Below are positions 1 to 7,221 of a stretch of DNA of 10,140 nucleotides, piece by piece. Under the pieces are notes generated by a model. That model was not told where the DNA came from, did no database searches, and saw nothing but the letters and a program-made list of their open reading frames with translations. Position numbers and translations under genes: made by a program. The stretch is from positions 1-10,140 of the forward strand of contig CAJOPO010000024.1 of NCBI GenBank assembly GCA_905236315.1, in the 5' to 3' direction. Each line of letters begins with the position of its first letter. The first letter of the stretch is position 1. The DNA is from an uncultured Treponema sp. (GTDB lineage Bacteria; Spirochaetota; Spirochaetia; Treponematales; Treponemataceae).

Positions 1-1
1 C

Positions 2-733
2 AATGATAAAAATATTTGTGTTGTGGAATGTAAAGAAATGTGTTTACCGCAAGATAATACATTTACTGTAGCATACAAGGCTTTCTGCGTACTAACAGGT
101 GTAAAGGAAGGTGTGAGAGTTCAAGTTACTAAGCATATTCCTGCTGGTGGTGGATTGGGAGGCGGGTCTAGTGATTCATCTTCTTTTATTCAAGCCGTAG
201 ATAAATTGTTTTGTACTCAGTTAAGTTTTTCCGATTTTTGTTCTTTATCAGGACAAGTTGGTAGTGATGTTTACTTTTTTACTCATGCATTGTATGAGAG
301 AAAAGATAAAAATATTTTTGAACCTTTTTCTGCAATAGTTTGTGGTAGGGGAGAAAAAATAGTTCCAATTCAGGCTCGAAAAGATGTTTCTGTAATTTTG
401 GTATTTCCAAGTGTTTCCGTTTCTACTAGAGATGCGTATTCTTGGGTGGATAGCTTTGGCTTTACTGAAAGAACTTATGAAAGGGTTTCTGATTTGGAAA
501 ATATATATAGGAAACCAGTACGGAAGTGGTCTTTCATTAATGATTTTACAACTCCTGTTTCCTGTCATTATCCTTTAATAGCACGTGCGCTTGAAGACTT
601 AAAAGCGAATGGAGCGGATTTTGTGGATATGTCCGGGTCAGGCTCGACAGTATTTGGTGTATTTGAGCAACGTTTTCAAGCAGAATGTGCATTGAAGAAG
701 TTAGCTAAGGATTGGCGAGCCGTTTTAGTATAG
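2..733 (+). CDS. ispE: 4-diphosphocytidyl-2-C-methyl-D-erythritol kinase (IspE), 3' part, cut by the left window edge
   Basis: IspE is the cytoplasmic GHMP-family kinase that phosphorylates CDP-methylerythritol with ATP in the MEP route to isoprenoid precursors. The glycine-rich GHMP ATP-binding loop PAGGGLGGGSSDSSS is encoded around 140-184. VGSDVYFF near 260-283 carries the Asp (codon 266-268) that aligns with the catalytic Asp of E. coli IspE, and the C-terminal GHMP motif MSGSGSTVFGVF lies near 629-664. The frame stays open to the edge (NDKNICVV before a GTG at 23), and PQDNTFTVAYKAF matches family sequence that normally sits about 60 residues in. The true start is therefore upstream and roughly 50 residues, including the N-terminal catalytic Lys, are missing. 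GTG 23 is not the start. spoVG follows after 16 bases, so the two are probably co-transcribed. The identification is firm. Confidence 0.95.
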   Translation, partial: NDKNICVVECKEMCLPQDNTFTVAYKAFCVLTGVKEGVRVQVTKHIPAGGGLGGGSSDSSSFIQAVDKLFCTQLSFSDFCSLSGQVGSDVYFFTHALYERKDKNIFEPFSAIVCGRGEKIVPIQARKDVSVILVFPSVSVSTRDAYSWVDSFGFTERTYERVSDLENIYRKPVRKWSFINDFTTPVSCHYPLIARALEDLKANGADFVDMSGSGSTVFGVFEQRFQAECALKKLAKDWRAVLV

Positions 734-734
734 C

Positions 735-739
735 GGGAG
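735..739 (+). promoter_or_regulatory. Shine-Dalgarno of spoVG
   Basis: GGGAG lies 10 bases upstream of the ATG at 750, in the short gap after the ispE stop. It supports ATG 750 as the start and translation from an mRNA shared with ispE. Confidence 0.7.
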
Positions 740-749
740 TTGATAATTT

Positions 750-1046
750 ATGAAAGTTACCGAAATAAGAATACGTAAGGTTCAAGGTGAAGGTAAGCTA
801 AAAGCTTATGTCACCATAACATTTGATGAATGTTTTGTAGTTCATAATGTAAAAATTATTGAAGGCAAAGCAGGGTTGTTTATGGCTATGCCAAGTCGTA
901 AAACATCAAATGGTGAATATAAGGATGTAGCACATCCTATTAGTCCTGATTTTAGAAATGCGTTGCAAAAACAGATTTTGTACGAATATGAAGCAGGACA
1001 CATAGAAGAAGGAACTATTAACTCAGAAGAAGAATATTTTTCTTAG
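750..1046 (+). CDS. spoVG: SpoVG family nucleic-acid-binding regulator
   Basis: A complete 98-residue SpoVG, the usual length for the family. The N-terminus MKVTEIRIRKV, the central FMAMPSRKT and the following VAHPISPDFR are the conserved family signatures. SpoVG is known as a small dimeric DNA- and RNA-binding protein: it affects septation and sporulation in Bacillus and acts as a site-specific nucleic-acid binder and regulator in Staphylococcus and Borrelia. In a non-sporulating spirochaete it is best regarded as a global regulator; its targets cannot be read from this window. A good SD precedes the ATG. Its position ahead of a tRNA gene and rplY resembles the spoVG-ctc linkage of Borrelia. 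Confidence 0.95.
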   Translation: MKVTEIRIRKVQGEGKLKAYVTITFDECFVVHNVKIIEGKAGLFMAMPSRKTSNGEYKDVAHPISPDFRNALQKQILYEYEAGHIEEGTINSEEEYFS

Positions 1047-1079
1047 AATAGGCTTCTGTGAGTTTAAATAGATAAATTT

Positions 1080-1152
1080 TGGGACGTCGTCAAGAGGTAA
1101 GACAACGGCTTTTGGTGCCGTCATTCCGCTGGTTCGAATCCAGCCGTCCCAG
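1080..1152 (+). tRNA. tRNA-Gln, anticodon TTG
   Basis: A full 73-base cloverleaf can be folded by hand. Acceptor TGGGACG (1080-1086) pairs over 7 bp with CGTCCCA (1145-1151), and the discriminator is G1152. The D stem is GTC (1089-1091) with GAC (1101-1103). The anticodon stem ACGGC/GCCGT (1105-1109, 1117-1121) encloses loop TTTTGGT with anticodon TTG at 1112-1114. The variable loop is 1122-1127, and the T stem GCTGG/CCAGC encloses TTCGAAT. The overall pattern, including U1-A72, discriminator G and variable loop CATTCC, matches bacterial tRNA-Gln. The 3' CCA is not encoded (CTA follows), so it must be added after transcription. The gene sits between spoVG and rplY without an obvious promoter of its own. 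Confidence 0.97.
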
Positions 1153-1168
1153 CTATTTTTTTTGAACG

Positions 1169-1194
1169 CAGGATTCTATAGATGCAGATTCCTG
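1169..1194 (+). promoter_or_regulatory. Possible stem-loop in the rplY leader
   Basis: CAGGATTCT (1169-1177) can pair with AGATTCCTG (1186-1194) except for one internal T-T mismatch, enclosing an 8-base loop. A run of six T (1202-1207) follows 7 bases later, directly before the SD. It could be a weak attenuator, a processing site after the tRNA, a ribosomal-protein leader element, or chance. No known leader family is recognised. Confidence 0.25.
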
Positions 1195-1207
1195 GGAGTT
1201 CTTTTTT

Positions 1208-1212
1208 AGGAG
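1208..1212 (+). promoter_or_regulatory. Shine-Dalgarno of rplY
   Basis: AGGAG lies 9 bases before the ATG at 1222. It is one of the strongest ribosome-binding sites in the window, as expected for a highly expressed ribosomal protein. Confidence 0.75.
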
Positions 1213-1221
1213 TTTGTAATT

Positions 1222-1776
1222 ATGGAACAATTCGTCATCAATGCAAATACTCGCAAAGAAACTGGAAAACGAATTTCAAAGCAACTTCGTTCACAGGGAC
1301 GTTTACCAGCAATCGCTTATAATGAAAAAGGCGAATCTGTTATGCTTGATATTGACGCAGTGGAATTTTCTAAAGCATGGCGTTCAATAACTAAGACAAC
1401 GCTTGTAAATCTAAAAATAGATGGTAAAGATAATTTAGCATATATAAAAGATACTGAATATGATATAAAAACTGATAAAAATCTTCATGCAGATTTTTAT
1501 ATTGTAAGTGGTACAAAACCTGTAACATTTACATTGAAAATTCGTTATTCAGGAACACCTGCTGGTGTATTAAAAGGTGGCTTTATGGTAAAGCATGTTC
1601 CTGATGTAAAGTTAAAGGCTCTTCCTGCTGATATGCCAGAGGCTGTTGTTGCAGATGTTTCTAAACTAGATATTGGCGATAAATTTGCAATAAAGGATTT
1701 AGCCTTAAGTGATAAGGTATCTATTCTTTCTGATAAGTCATCTTTGGTTGTTACTATAGCACCACCTAAAAAATAA
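1222..1776 (+). CDS. rplY: 50S ribosomal protein L25, long CTC/TL5 form
   Basis: This 184-residue protein has two parts. Residues 1 to about 95 are the L25 5S-rRNA-binding beta-barrel: the opening ANTRKETGKRISKQLRSQGRLPAIAYN is the conserved family start, and LHADFYIV marks the end of the barrel. Residues about 96-184 form the TL5/CTC C-terminal beta domain, with GTPAGVLKGGF, LKALPADMPEAVVADVS and LDIGDKFAIKDL. L25 binds 5S rRNA in the central protuberance of the 50S subunit; the two-domain form was described as general stress protein CTC in Bacillus. The gene has a strong SD and is followed by an intrinsic terminator, so it ends the transcription unit that includes tRNA-Gln and probably ispE and spoVG. 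Confidence 0.96.
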   Translation: MEQFVINANTRKETGKRISKQLRSQGRLPAIAYNEKGESVMLDIDAVEFSKAWRSITKTTLVNLKIDGKDNLAYIKDTEYDIKTDKNLHADFYIVSGTKPVTFTLKIRYSGTPAGVLKGGFMVKHVPDVKLKALPADMPEAVVADVSKLDIGDKFAIKDLALSDKVSILSDKSSLVVTIAPPKK

Positions 1777-1796
1777 TAAATTTGACTTATAAATAG

Positions 1797-1823
1797 TGCA
1801 GGCTTTGAGCCTGCATTTTTTTT
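1797..1823 (+). terminator. Intrinsic terminator after rplY
   Basis: TGCAGGCT (1797-1804) and AGCCTGCA (1808-1815) form a perfect 8-bp stem with a 3-base TTG loop, followed immediately by eight T (1816-1823). This is the classic rho-independent layout, 20 bases after the rplY stop. It lies only 14 bases ahead of the likely tilS start. Confidence 0.92.
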
Positions 1824-1836
1824 GCTTCATTTTATT

Positions 1837-3246
1837 ATGACTAGTGAGTTTGTTAATTTATTTGAAAATCGTTTATACATATCTTTAATTAATATTGGTT
1901 TAGATATAAGTCTTAATATAAAAATGGCTGTAGCAGTGAGTGGCGGTGCTGATTCAATATGCCTTTTAACTGCATTGCATAGACTACTTAAACAGAAAAA
2001 AAGTCCCATCCAACTAAAAGCTATAACTATAAATCATAATATACGTCCTAAAGAAGAAACTGAAGGAGACGCTACCTTTGTGCAGGATTATTGTAAGGGT
2101 CTTGGAATAGAATGTATAAGAATTGATATTCCTAAAGGAAGTGTATTTCAACTGCAAAAGCAAAGAGGCTTGGGCATAGAGGAAGCCGCTCGTGCTTTGC
2201 GCTATGAAGCATTTTATAATTTTATAAATGAGTATTCGATAGAGTTTTTATGTACTGCGCATAATAAGAATGACCAACTTGAAACTATAGTAATGCGTTT
2301 TTTAAGTGGGGGAGATTGTGGTGCACTAGCAGGAATACCCAGAACGAGAGAGAGTTTTATTCGTCCTTTGCTTGATTTTTCTCGTTCGGAAATAGAAGAT
2401 TATTTAAGAGAATTAAATATTGGCTTTAGAACCGATAAAACAAATTTTGATGAGAATTTATTTAGAAACTGTATTAGACACAAAATTCTGCCGATATTAA
2501 AAAAAGAAGTTTCTGGCTGGGAAAAGGCGGTTTTAAGTTTATCTCATAAAATGTATGACGATAACAGAGCATTAGATATTATTACAGAAGAGGCTATAAA
2601 TAAAATAGATTTTTCTTTAGAAAAAGACTGTGCGTCCTTTAATTATAATAGTTTTTTAATGCAACTTGCTGCTGTTCAACGTCGCTTGTGGTATATTGCC
2701 ATAAATGATGTGCAACCTAAAAAGCGTATTCCTTATTCTTTGTATGAAAAAGTAATAGCTCATGAAAGAGATACTAAACAATGGAAGGAAAATGCAGCTG
2801 GTATAGAGGTAGAATTTTCTAGTAAAAGTGGTCGTCTTTTTATTAGAAAAATAGATAGTAATTTAATGTTACAAAATGGCGATAAAGTTTTTTTTGTCAT
2901 TGTAGAAGAGCAAGGTGAGTTTTTTATAGCAGATTATGTTATACAAAGCTATAAAAAAGATAATGGAATATATTTTTATACAAAAATAAATGGAAAAGAG
3001 CATACTTTGTTTGTTCCTTATTTAAATTATCCATTTATTTTTAGAAGCAGACAATCTACAGACACTGTATTATCTGCTGATGGTTCTTTTAGAAATGTTT
3101 CTAAAGTTTTAGAAGGCTTTAAATGTGGAGATAAAAAAGATAAAATACCTATTATTCAAGAGTTGCAAACTCCTCTGCAACAAGTGGTAGGAATTTGGGG
3201 GTCTTTTTTTACATATACAGATTGGATAGTTAAGGAATGGCAATGA
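1837..3246 (+). CDS. tilS: tRNA(Ile)-lysidine synthetase TilS
   Basis: TilS uses ATP to attach lysine to C34 of the CAU-anticodon tRNA-Ile, converting it from AUG to AUA reading; it is essential in most bacteria. From ATG 1837 the protein has 469 residues. The N-terminal PP-loop ATPase carries SGGADS at residues 35-40, followed by NHNIRPKEE, IEEAARALRYEAF, CTAHNKNDQLETI and LAGIPRTRE, and then IRPLLDFSRSEI and RNCIRHKILP, all typical of TilS. The last ~90 residues resemble the TilS C-terminal tRNA-binding domain (KVLEGFKCGDKKDKIPII). A TTG at 1822 is in frame but falls in the terminator T-run; ATG 1924 would leave only ten residues before SGGADS. No SD precedes ATG 1837, so the start is the least certain part. 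The stop overlaps the next gene's ATG (ATGA). Confidence 0.93.
   Translation: MTSEFVNLFENRLYISLINIGLDISLNIKMAVAVSGGADSICLLTALHRLLKQKKSPIQLKAITINHNIRPKEETEGDATFVQDYCKGLGIECIRIDIPKGSVFQLQKQRGLGIEEAARALRYEAFYNFINEYSIEFLCTAHNKNDQLETIVMRFLSGGDCGALAGIPRTRESFIRPLLDFSRSEIEDYLRELNIGFRTDKTNFDENLFRNCIRHKILPILKKEVSGWEKAVLSLSHKMYDDNRALDIITEEAINKIDFSLEKDCASFNYNSFLMQLAAVQRRLWYIAINDVQPKKRIPYSLYEKVIAHERDTKQWKENAAGIEVEFSSKSGRLFIRKIDSNLMLQNGDKVFFVIVEEQGEFFIADYVIQSYKKDNGIYFYTKINGKEHTLFVPYLNYPFIFRSRQSTDTVLSADGSFRNVSKVLEGFKCGDKKDKIPIIQELQTPLQQVVGIWGSFFTYTDWIVKEWQ
3232..3236 (+). promoter_or_regulatory. Shine-Dalgarno deciding the start at 3243
   Basis: AAGGA ends 6 bases before ATG 3243 but directly abuts ATG 3237, leaving no spacing for the latter. 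It therefore favours ATG 3243, which overlaps the tilS TGA as ATGA and gives a cleaner signal peptide (MKYNFF). Confidence 0.6.
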
Positions 3247-5513
3247 AATATAACTTTTTTAGTTTTGTATTTGCTTTAATAGTTGGAGTTGTTTTTGTAC
3301 CTTGTTCGTTTGTGTATTCACAATCGCAACAAGAATCTAAATCCCAAAATATGTATAATGTAGACCCCTTGCTAAAGAGTGCTTTACAGGCTAATAGAAG
3401 AACTGCTTTAAGATGCTTAAACCTTGCAAAAGATTATGCAGGAAGAAAAGATTGGAAAAATGTTATTTCACAATCTTCTTTAGGAATATCTTATGACCCT
3501 TCTATTTCTGATTTGTGGTATATGCTTTCGGCTGCAGAAAAAAATCTTGGTAGAACAAGAGCAGATGTTTATACACATGTATTAAAAGCTTTAACCGTAG
3601 ATACTTGGGCAGAATATAATAGGGATAGTGCTCGTATTTTATATGCAGATATATTATGTGATACAGGTAGAAGTGCTGAAGTTTTTGGTGTTCTTGATGG
3701 AACTGGTTCTGATGTATTTGCGTCTATGCCGTTTATCTATTCAGCGGATGCAGAATTTATTCGTATAAAGGCTTATTATAGGTTAGCAGATTCCGTTTCT
3801 ATTAGACATGCAAGGGAAAAAATTGATACATGTCGCCGTGTCTATCCTAATGATTCTCGTTTTCCATTATTATTTTTTACTTATGAAAATCCTTCGTCCT
3901 TAGACCCAGAAGTAAATCGCATTGCTAGTGCTTTATTATTTAATTTAAATCAAAATAATTTGAATACTTCTTTGGATGATATTACTGAAGAAGATATTCA
4001 ATTAGAGATTAGGGCTGCACGTTTTGCAAAAGATAAGCAGCAGTTAAATATGTTAAAAGCGTTTAATGCAAAAGAATTAAAGCATCCTTTATATATTGTT
4101 CCTGCCTTAGATAATGGACTTTTGACACAAGAGCAAGCTTTAGAATATTTAAAATCCTTTGCTGATTCAAAAATAGATTACGAAATAATGCTAGAAGTTA
4201 TTTCTGCAATTACAGATACAAGTGTAAAAGAAAAACTAGTTTCTTATTTAAAATCCTATGAAGGAACTATAATAAAAGATACAAATCTTGATTGTATAGC
4301 TGACTTAACTGTTTCTTATAAATATGGTAGACCTAAAACTATTATTTACGATTCAAATCAAGATGGCATAATTGACTGGAAAATAGATTGCGACTATGGG
4401 CAACCTGTTTTTTGCACCCTTACTTCGGAAAATTGTGATTTTAGATGGAATGATTTTCCCTTTGTTGAAAGCGTAGCTATAAAAAATGAAAATGGAAATA
4501 TCAGTGAAACTTTTAGACTAATGGCACATGAATTGCAGTGGACTCCTGTTCTAATGCAAAAAGATGTTGCTTTTAACAAAATCATCACTTCTGATTTTTA
4601 CTTTCCTATTCCTGCTTCATACAAAAATAATTCTACTGTTGTTGATGAAATGTCGATAGTAACTAATTCAGAAAGCAGTTTAAATTTAGAAAGATTGCTT
4701 AATGCTTCATACAATGTAGAAGTTCCTACCCAAGAGAGAGAAAATGCTGTAATTATATTTCTTGTTTTGAATGGAAAAATTCAATTAGCGCAGTATTTAC
4801 AAAATGGACGCTTGTATGCTCAAGCAGAGTTTTCTGATAATGCGCCTTTATTCCGCCTTGTTGATGAAGACGGTGATGGTGTGTTTGAAACTACAGAGTT
4901 CTATGCAGAAGATAAAGAAGGTAATATGGATGTATATTCTCTTGAAGAAGAACGCTCTGTTATGATAAATCTATTTGGAGCACCATCTAATGGGGGGCAT
5001 TTTTATTTACGTATGGTACAAATAGATTCCCCAGATGATTCTAATACCATGCCTAATTTTACAGAAGAATATCTTTCCCATAATGGTAGAATTTCTTCTT
5101 GGGATACAGATGGAGATGGTAGTTGGAATGTAAGGTACGTGCGTTATCCTACAGAATATAATGCAGAAGGAAAAACTTTACCTCTAAAAGAAGATACTAT
5201 GTTTTTTGATAATGAAAAAAACTTAGTAACTGTTAGTTTGATAGACGGTAAGCCTGTAAAAGTTCGTAATGGAGCAGAAGAACTTTCTATAATAGAAGAT
5301 AAACGCTATATTTTTTATTGGCTTGGTACAGACGGTGGTAGCGAAAATGCAGAAAAGGTTATAAAAAAACTTAATCAAACAGAGCACAAAGCTGTTTCTG
5401 TTATTATTGATTTAGATAAAGACAAGCGTATTATAGGTATACGTGCAGGAGATTTTTGTTATGGAAAGATAATACAAAAACAAGCACTGGAAGAAGCGGG
5501 CAAAGATGAATAA
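3243..5513 (+). CDS. Secreted protein of unknown function with TPR-like N-terminus and calcium-loop-like motifs
   Basis: I do not recognise a family. From ATG 3243 it has 756 residues. Residues 1-26 look like a type I signal peptide (Lys2, long hydrophobic stretch, probable cut after VYS), so the mature protein should be periplasmic or surface-associated. Residues ~50-155 are rich in helical pairs with TPR-like spacing (for example WKNVISQSSLGISYDP and LWYMLSAAEKNLG). The second half has five Asp-rich loops: DTNLDCIAD (346), DSNQDGIID (370), DEDGDGVFETTE (541, an EF-hand-like loop with Glu at position 12), DTDGDGSWN (621) and DLDKDKRI (723). Such loops bind Ca2+ in EF-hand, dockerin and thrombospondin-3 type proteins; binding here is inference. 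The start overlaps the tilS stop and the end overlaps the next gene by 8 bases, pointing to translational coupling with the following protease. A substrate, adaptor or partner of that protease is one possibility. Confidence 0.8.
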   Translation: MKYNFFSFVFALIVGVVFVPCSFVYSQSQQESKSQNMYNVDPLLKSALQANRRTALRCLNLAKDYAGRKDWKNVISQSSLGISYDPSISDLWYMLSAAEKNLGRTRADVYTHVLKALTVDTWAEYNRDSARILYADILCDTGRSAEVFGVLDGTGSDVFASMPFIYSADAEFIRIKAYYRLADSVSIRHAREKIDTCRRVYPNDSRFPLLFFTYENPSSLDPEVNRIASALLFNLNQNNLNTSLDDITEEDIQLEIRAARFAKDKQQLNMLKAFNAKELKHPLYIVPALDNGLLTQEQALEYLKSFADSKIDYEIMLEVISAITDTSVKEKLVSYLKSYEGTIIKDTNLDCIADLTVSYKYGRPKTIIYDSNQDGIIDWKIDCDYGQPVFCTLTSENCDFRWNDFPFVESVAIKNENGNISETFRLMAHELQWTPVLMQKDVAFNKIITSDFYFPIPASYKNNSTVVDEMSIVTNSESSLNLERLLNASYNVEVPTQERENAVIIFLVLNGKIQLAQYLQNGRLYAQAEFSDNAPLFRLVDEDGDGVFETTEFYAEDKEGNMDVYSLEEERSVMINLFGAPSNGGHFYLRMVQIDSPDDSNTMPNFTEEYLSHNGRISSWDTDGDGSWNVRYVRYPTEYNAEGKTLPLKEDTMFFDNEKNLVTVSLIDGKPVKVRNGAEELSIIEDKRYIFYWLGTDGGSENAEKVIKKLNQTEHKAVSVIIDLDKDKRIIGIRAGDFCYGKIIQKQALEEAGKDE

Positions 5514-7197
5514 TTTGATTATCAAAAAGTTTTGTAAATATTTTATTATTGATTTTCCCCTTATACTTTGTGCATTGGCTTTATGTTTTACAGTAATATC
5601 TTGTGTAGGAACTAAACAAGATGTAGATATTTATCAAGATATAGATTATACAGAAGCAGATGCCCTTAATAATGAATTAAAAAATATTAATAATTTAATA
5701 GAAAAGGAACCTGTAAAAGCTTTATGGAGGTCATATCTCTTATTTAAACAGTTTCCAAATGATGACTCTGTAATACATCAAAAAGAACTTTGTGAAGAAA
5801 ACCTAACTCAACTTTATAGTGATGCTCTATCTCAAAAAAAATATTTACGTGCATTAAGATTGTACGATTCATTAAAAGCGACTTCTTATAATGACCTTAA
5901 TAAATTACAAAACACTTCAGAATTATCTAATTTAATAAAAAAAGATATTCCTGGCATTTCTAATGAAGGCACTTCTTGGGATGGCAAGATGTCTTCTTTA
6001 GTTAATGGCACTGTAACGGTTTATGTAGACCGAGGAATGAAAGTGCAGGGAGGATATGCACTTCCTGATGCAGTTTTGGGTAGCGGTTTCTTTATTTCTA
6101 AAAATGGTTATATAGTTACAAATCATCATGTAATCTCTTCATGTGTAGACCCTACTTATGAAGGTTATGCTCGCTTATATATAAAACTTGCACAGGACCC
6201 TGATACTCGTATTCCTGCACGTGTAATAGGTTATGATAGTGTTGTAGACTTGGCTCTCCTAAAGACTGAAGTTGATGCCCCCTACGTATTTACGTTAGGC
6301 TCTAGTAGTGATTTAGAAGTAGGGGACAGAGTCTATGCTATAGGTTCTCCTTTAGGTTTAGACCGCACCCTTACAAGTGGTGTTATCTCTGCAACTGACC
6401 GTTCTTTAGTTGCCTTAGGAAAAGTATTTCAAATAGATGCTGCGGTAAACAGTGGTAATTCTGGTGGACCATTAGTAGACTCTCAAGGTAAGGTGCAGGC
6501 AATAGTTTTTGCAGGGGTTCAAAATTATCAAGGTTTAAACTTTGCAATCCCTGTAGAATATTTAAAATCAGAATTGCATATATTATACAATGGCGGGGAG
6601 CGAAGACACCCTTGGATAGAAGCTTACGGAAGAACAAAACGCAATGCTGGTGCTAACGCAAATAATGAAGGCTTAGAAGTGCAATATGTTATTCCTGGTG
6701 GCAGTGCATATCTAGCAGGCCTAAGAAGCGGAGATGTTATAATATCTGTAAATGAAAAACCAATTACTTCTATAGATGATTTTCATTTAGAAATGTTGAC
6801 ACAACTATCTAGTTCCATAGTAAATATTAAAGCGCAAAATGATAATGGGGAAGAAAAAGTATATACGGTTTATCTTACTGATAGACCAGAATATCCTGGC
6901 TACACTGTATATACTAGGGATTTAATTTCTCAAGCAATGATTGCACTTACAGGAATGGAATTAGTTAGAGCCTCAACAGAAAACTCAAACATATATTCTG
7001 TAAAACGTGTAATTAAAGGCTCTTCTGCAGAAGAATCAGGTTTTTCTGAAGGTGATATAGTACAGATTGCACGAACGGAACTAAATGAAGATAAATCTGC
7101 TTTGATAGTTGTCTTGTCTACTCGCAAAAATAAAAACGGCTATATTGATATAAGTATTGCTGTTGCAGTACCTTTGGATAACCCCTATTATTTTTAA
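5506..7197 (+). CDS. Lipid-anchored HtrA/DegP-type trypsin-like serine protease with PDZ domains
   Basis: This 563-residue protein begins with a long signal sequence ending in VISC, a relaxed lipobox with Cys33 as the likely lipidated residue, so it should be tethered to a membrane and face outward. Residues ~45-150 form a helical, possibly TPR-like segment (EPVKALWRSYLLFKQFPND). The chymotrypsin-fold protease follows: GSGFFISKNGYIVTNHHV places the catalytic His at 208, VVDLALLK the Asp at 248, and NSGNSGGPL the Ser at 319; the triad is intact. A PDZ domain follows at ~389-467 (PGGSAYLAGLRSGDVIISVNE) and a second PDZ-like one at ~485-563 (KGSSAEESGFSEGDIV). HtrA proteases degrade or refold damaged envelope proteins; that role is inferred from the family. 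ATG 5506 overlaps the upstream gene by 8 bases with only a weak upstream purine tract (GGAAGAAG), consistent with coupled translation. Confidence 0.9.
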   Translation: MNNLIIKKFCKYFIIDFPLILCALALCFTVISCVGTKQDVDIYQDIDYTEADALNNELKNINNLIEKEPVKALWRSYLLFKQFPNDDSVIHQKELCEENLTQLYSDALSQKKYLRALRLYDSLKATSYNDLNKLQNTSELSNLIKKDIPGISNEGTSWDGKMSSLVNGTVTVYVDRGMKVQGGYALPDAVLGSGFFISKNGYIVTNHHVISSCVDPTYEGYARLYIKLAQDPDTRIPARVIGYDSVVDLALLKTEVDAPYVFTLGSSSDLEVGDRVYAIGSPLGLDRTLTSGVISATDRSLVALGKVFQIDAAVNSGNSGGPLVDSQGKVQAIVFAGVQNYQGLNFAIPVEYLKSELHILYNGGERRHPWIEAYGRTKRNAGANANNEGLEVQYVIPGGSAYLAGLRSGDVIISVNEKPITSIDDFHLEMLTQLSSSIVNIKAQNDNGEEKVYTVYLTDRPEYPGYTVYTRDLISQAMIALTGMELVRASTENSNIYSVKRVIKGSSAEESGFSEGDIVQIARTELNEDKSALIVVLSTRKNKNGYIDISIAVAVPLDNPYYF

Positions 7198-7208
7198 TTT
7201 ATTTTTTA

Positions 7209-7214
7209 TATAAT
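7209..7214 (+). promoter_or_regulatory. Possible -10 element for lepA
   Basis: A perfect TATAAT sits in the almost pure A/T gap between the protease stop and lepA. It ends 7 bases before the ATG at 7222, so transcription from it would begin at or beside the start codon. No convincing -35 box is seen 16-18 bases upstream. In a region this AT-rich a chance match is quite possible. Confidence 0.35.
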
Positions 7215-7221
7215 ACAAATT

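Noticed and set aside
23..25. GTG at 23 as the start of ispE
   Set aside because: The frame is open to the left edge and conserved N-terminal IspE sequence is missing, so the gene is simply cut by the window.
5..317. Repeated GATAAAAATATTT at 5-17 and 305-317
   Set aside because: Both copies encode Asp-Lys-Asn-Ile in the same gene with AT-rich codons; a chance match is likely.
248..568. Reverse-strand open frame opposite ispE, and similar reverse frames at 1827-2009, 4394-4588, 6383-6637 and 6930-7127
   Set aside because: All lie opposite well-supported genes, have no family resemblance or ribosome-binding site, and read as low-information antisense shadows.
1782..1794. TTGACT as a -35 box for tilS
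   Set aside because: No -10-like sequence lies 16-18 bases downstream; that position is occupied by the terminator stem.
3243..3320. Lipobox at VPC in the secreted protein
   Set aside because: Pro before Cys is a poor lipobox, and a standard type I cut site (VYS before Gln) follows a few residues later.
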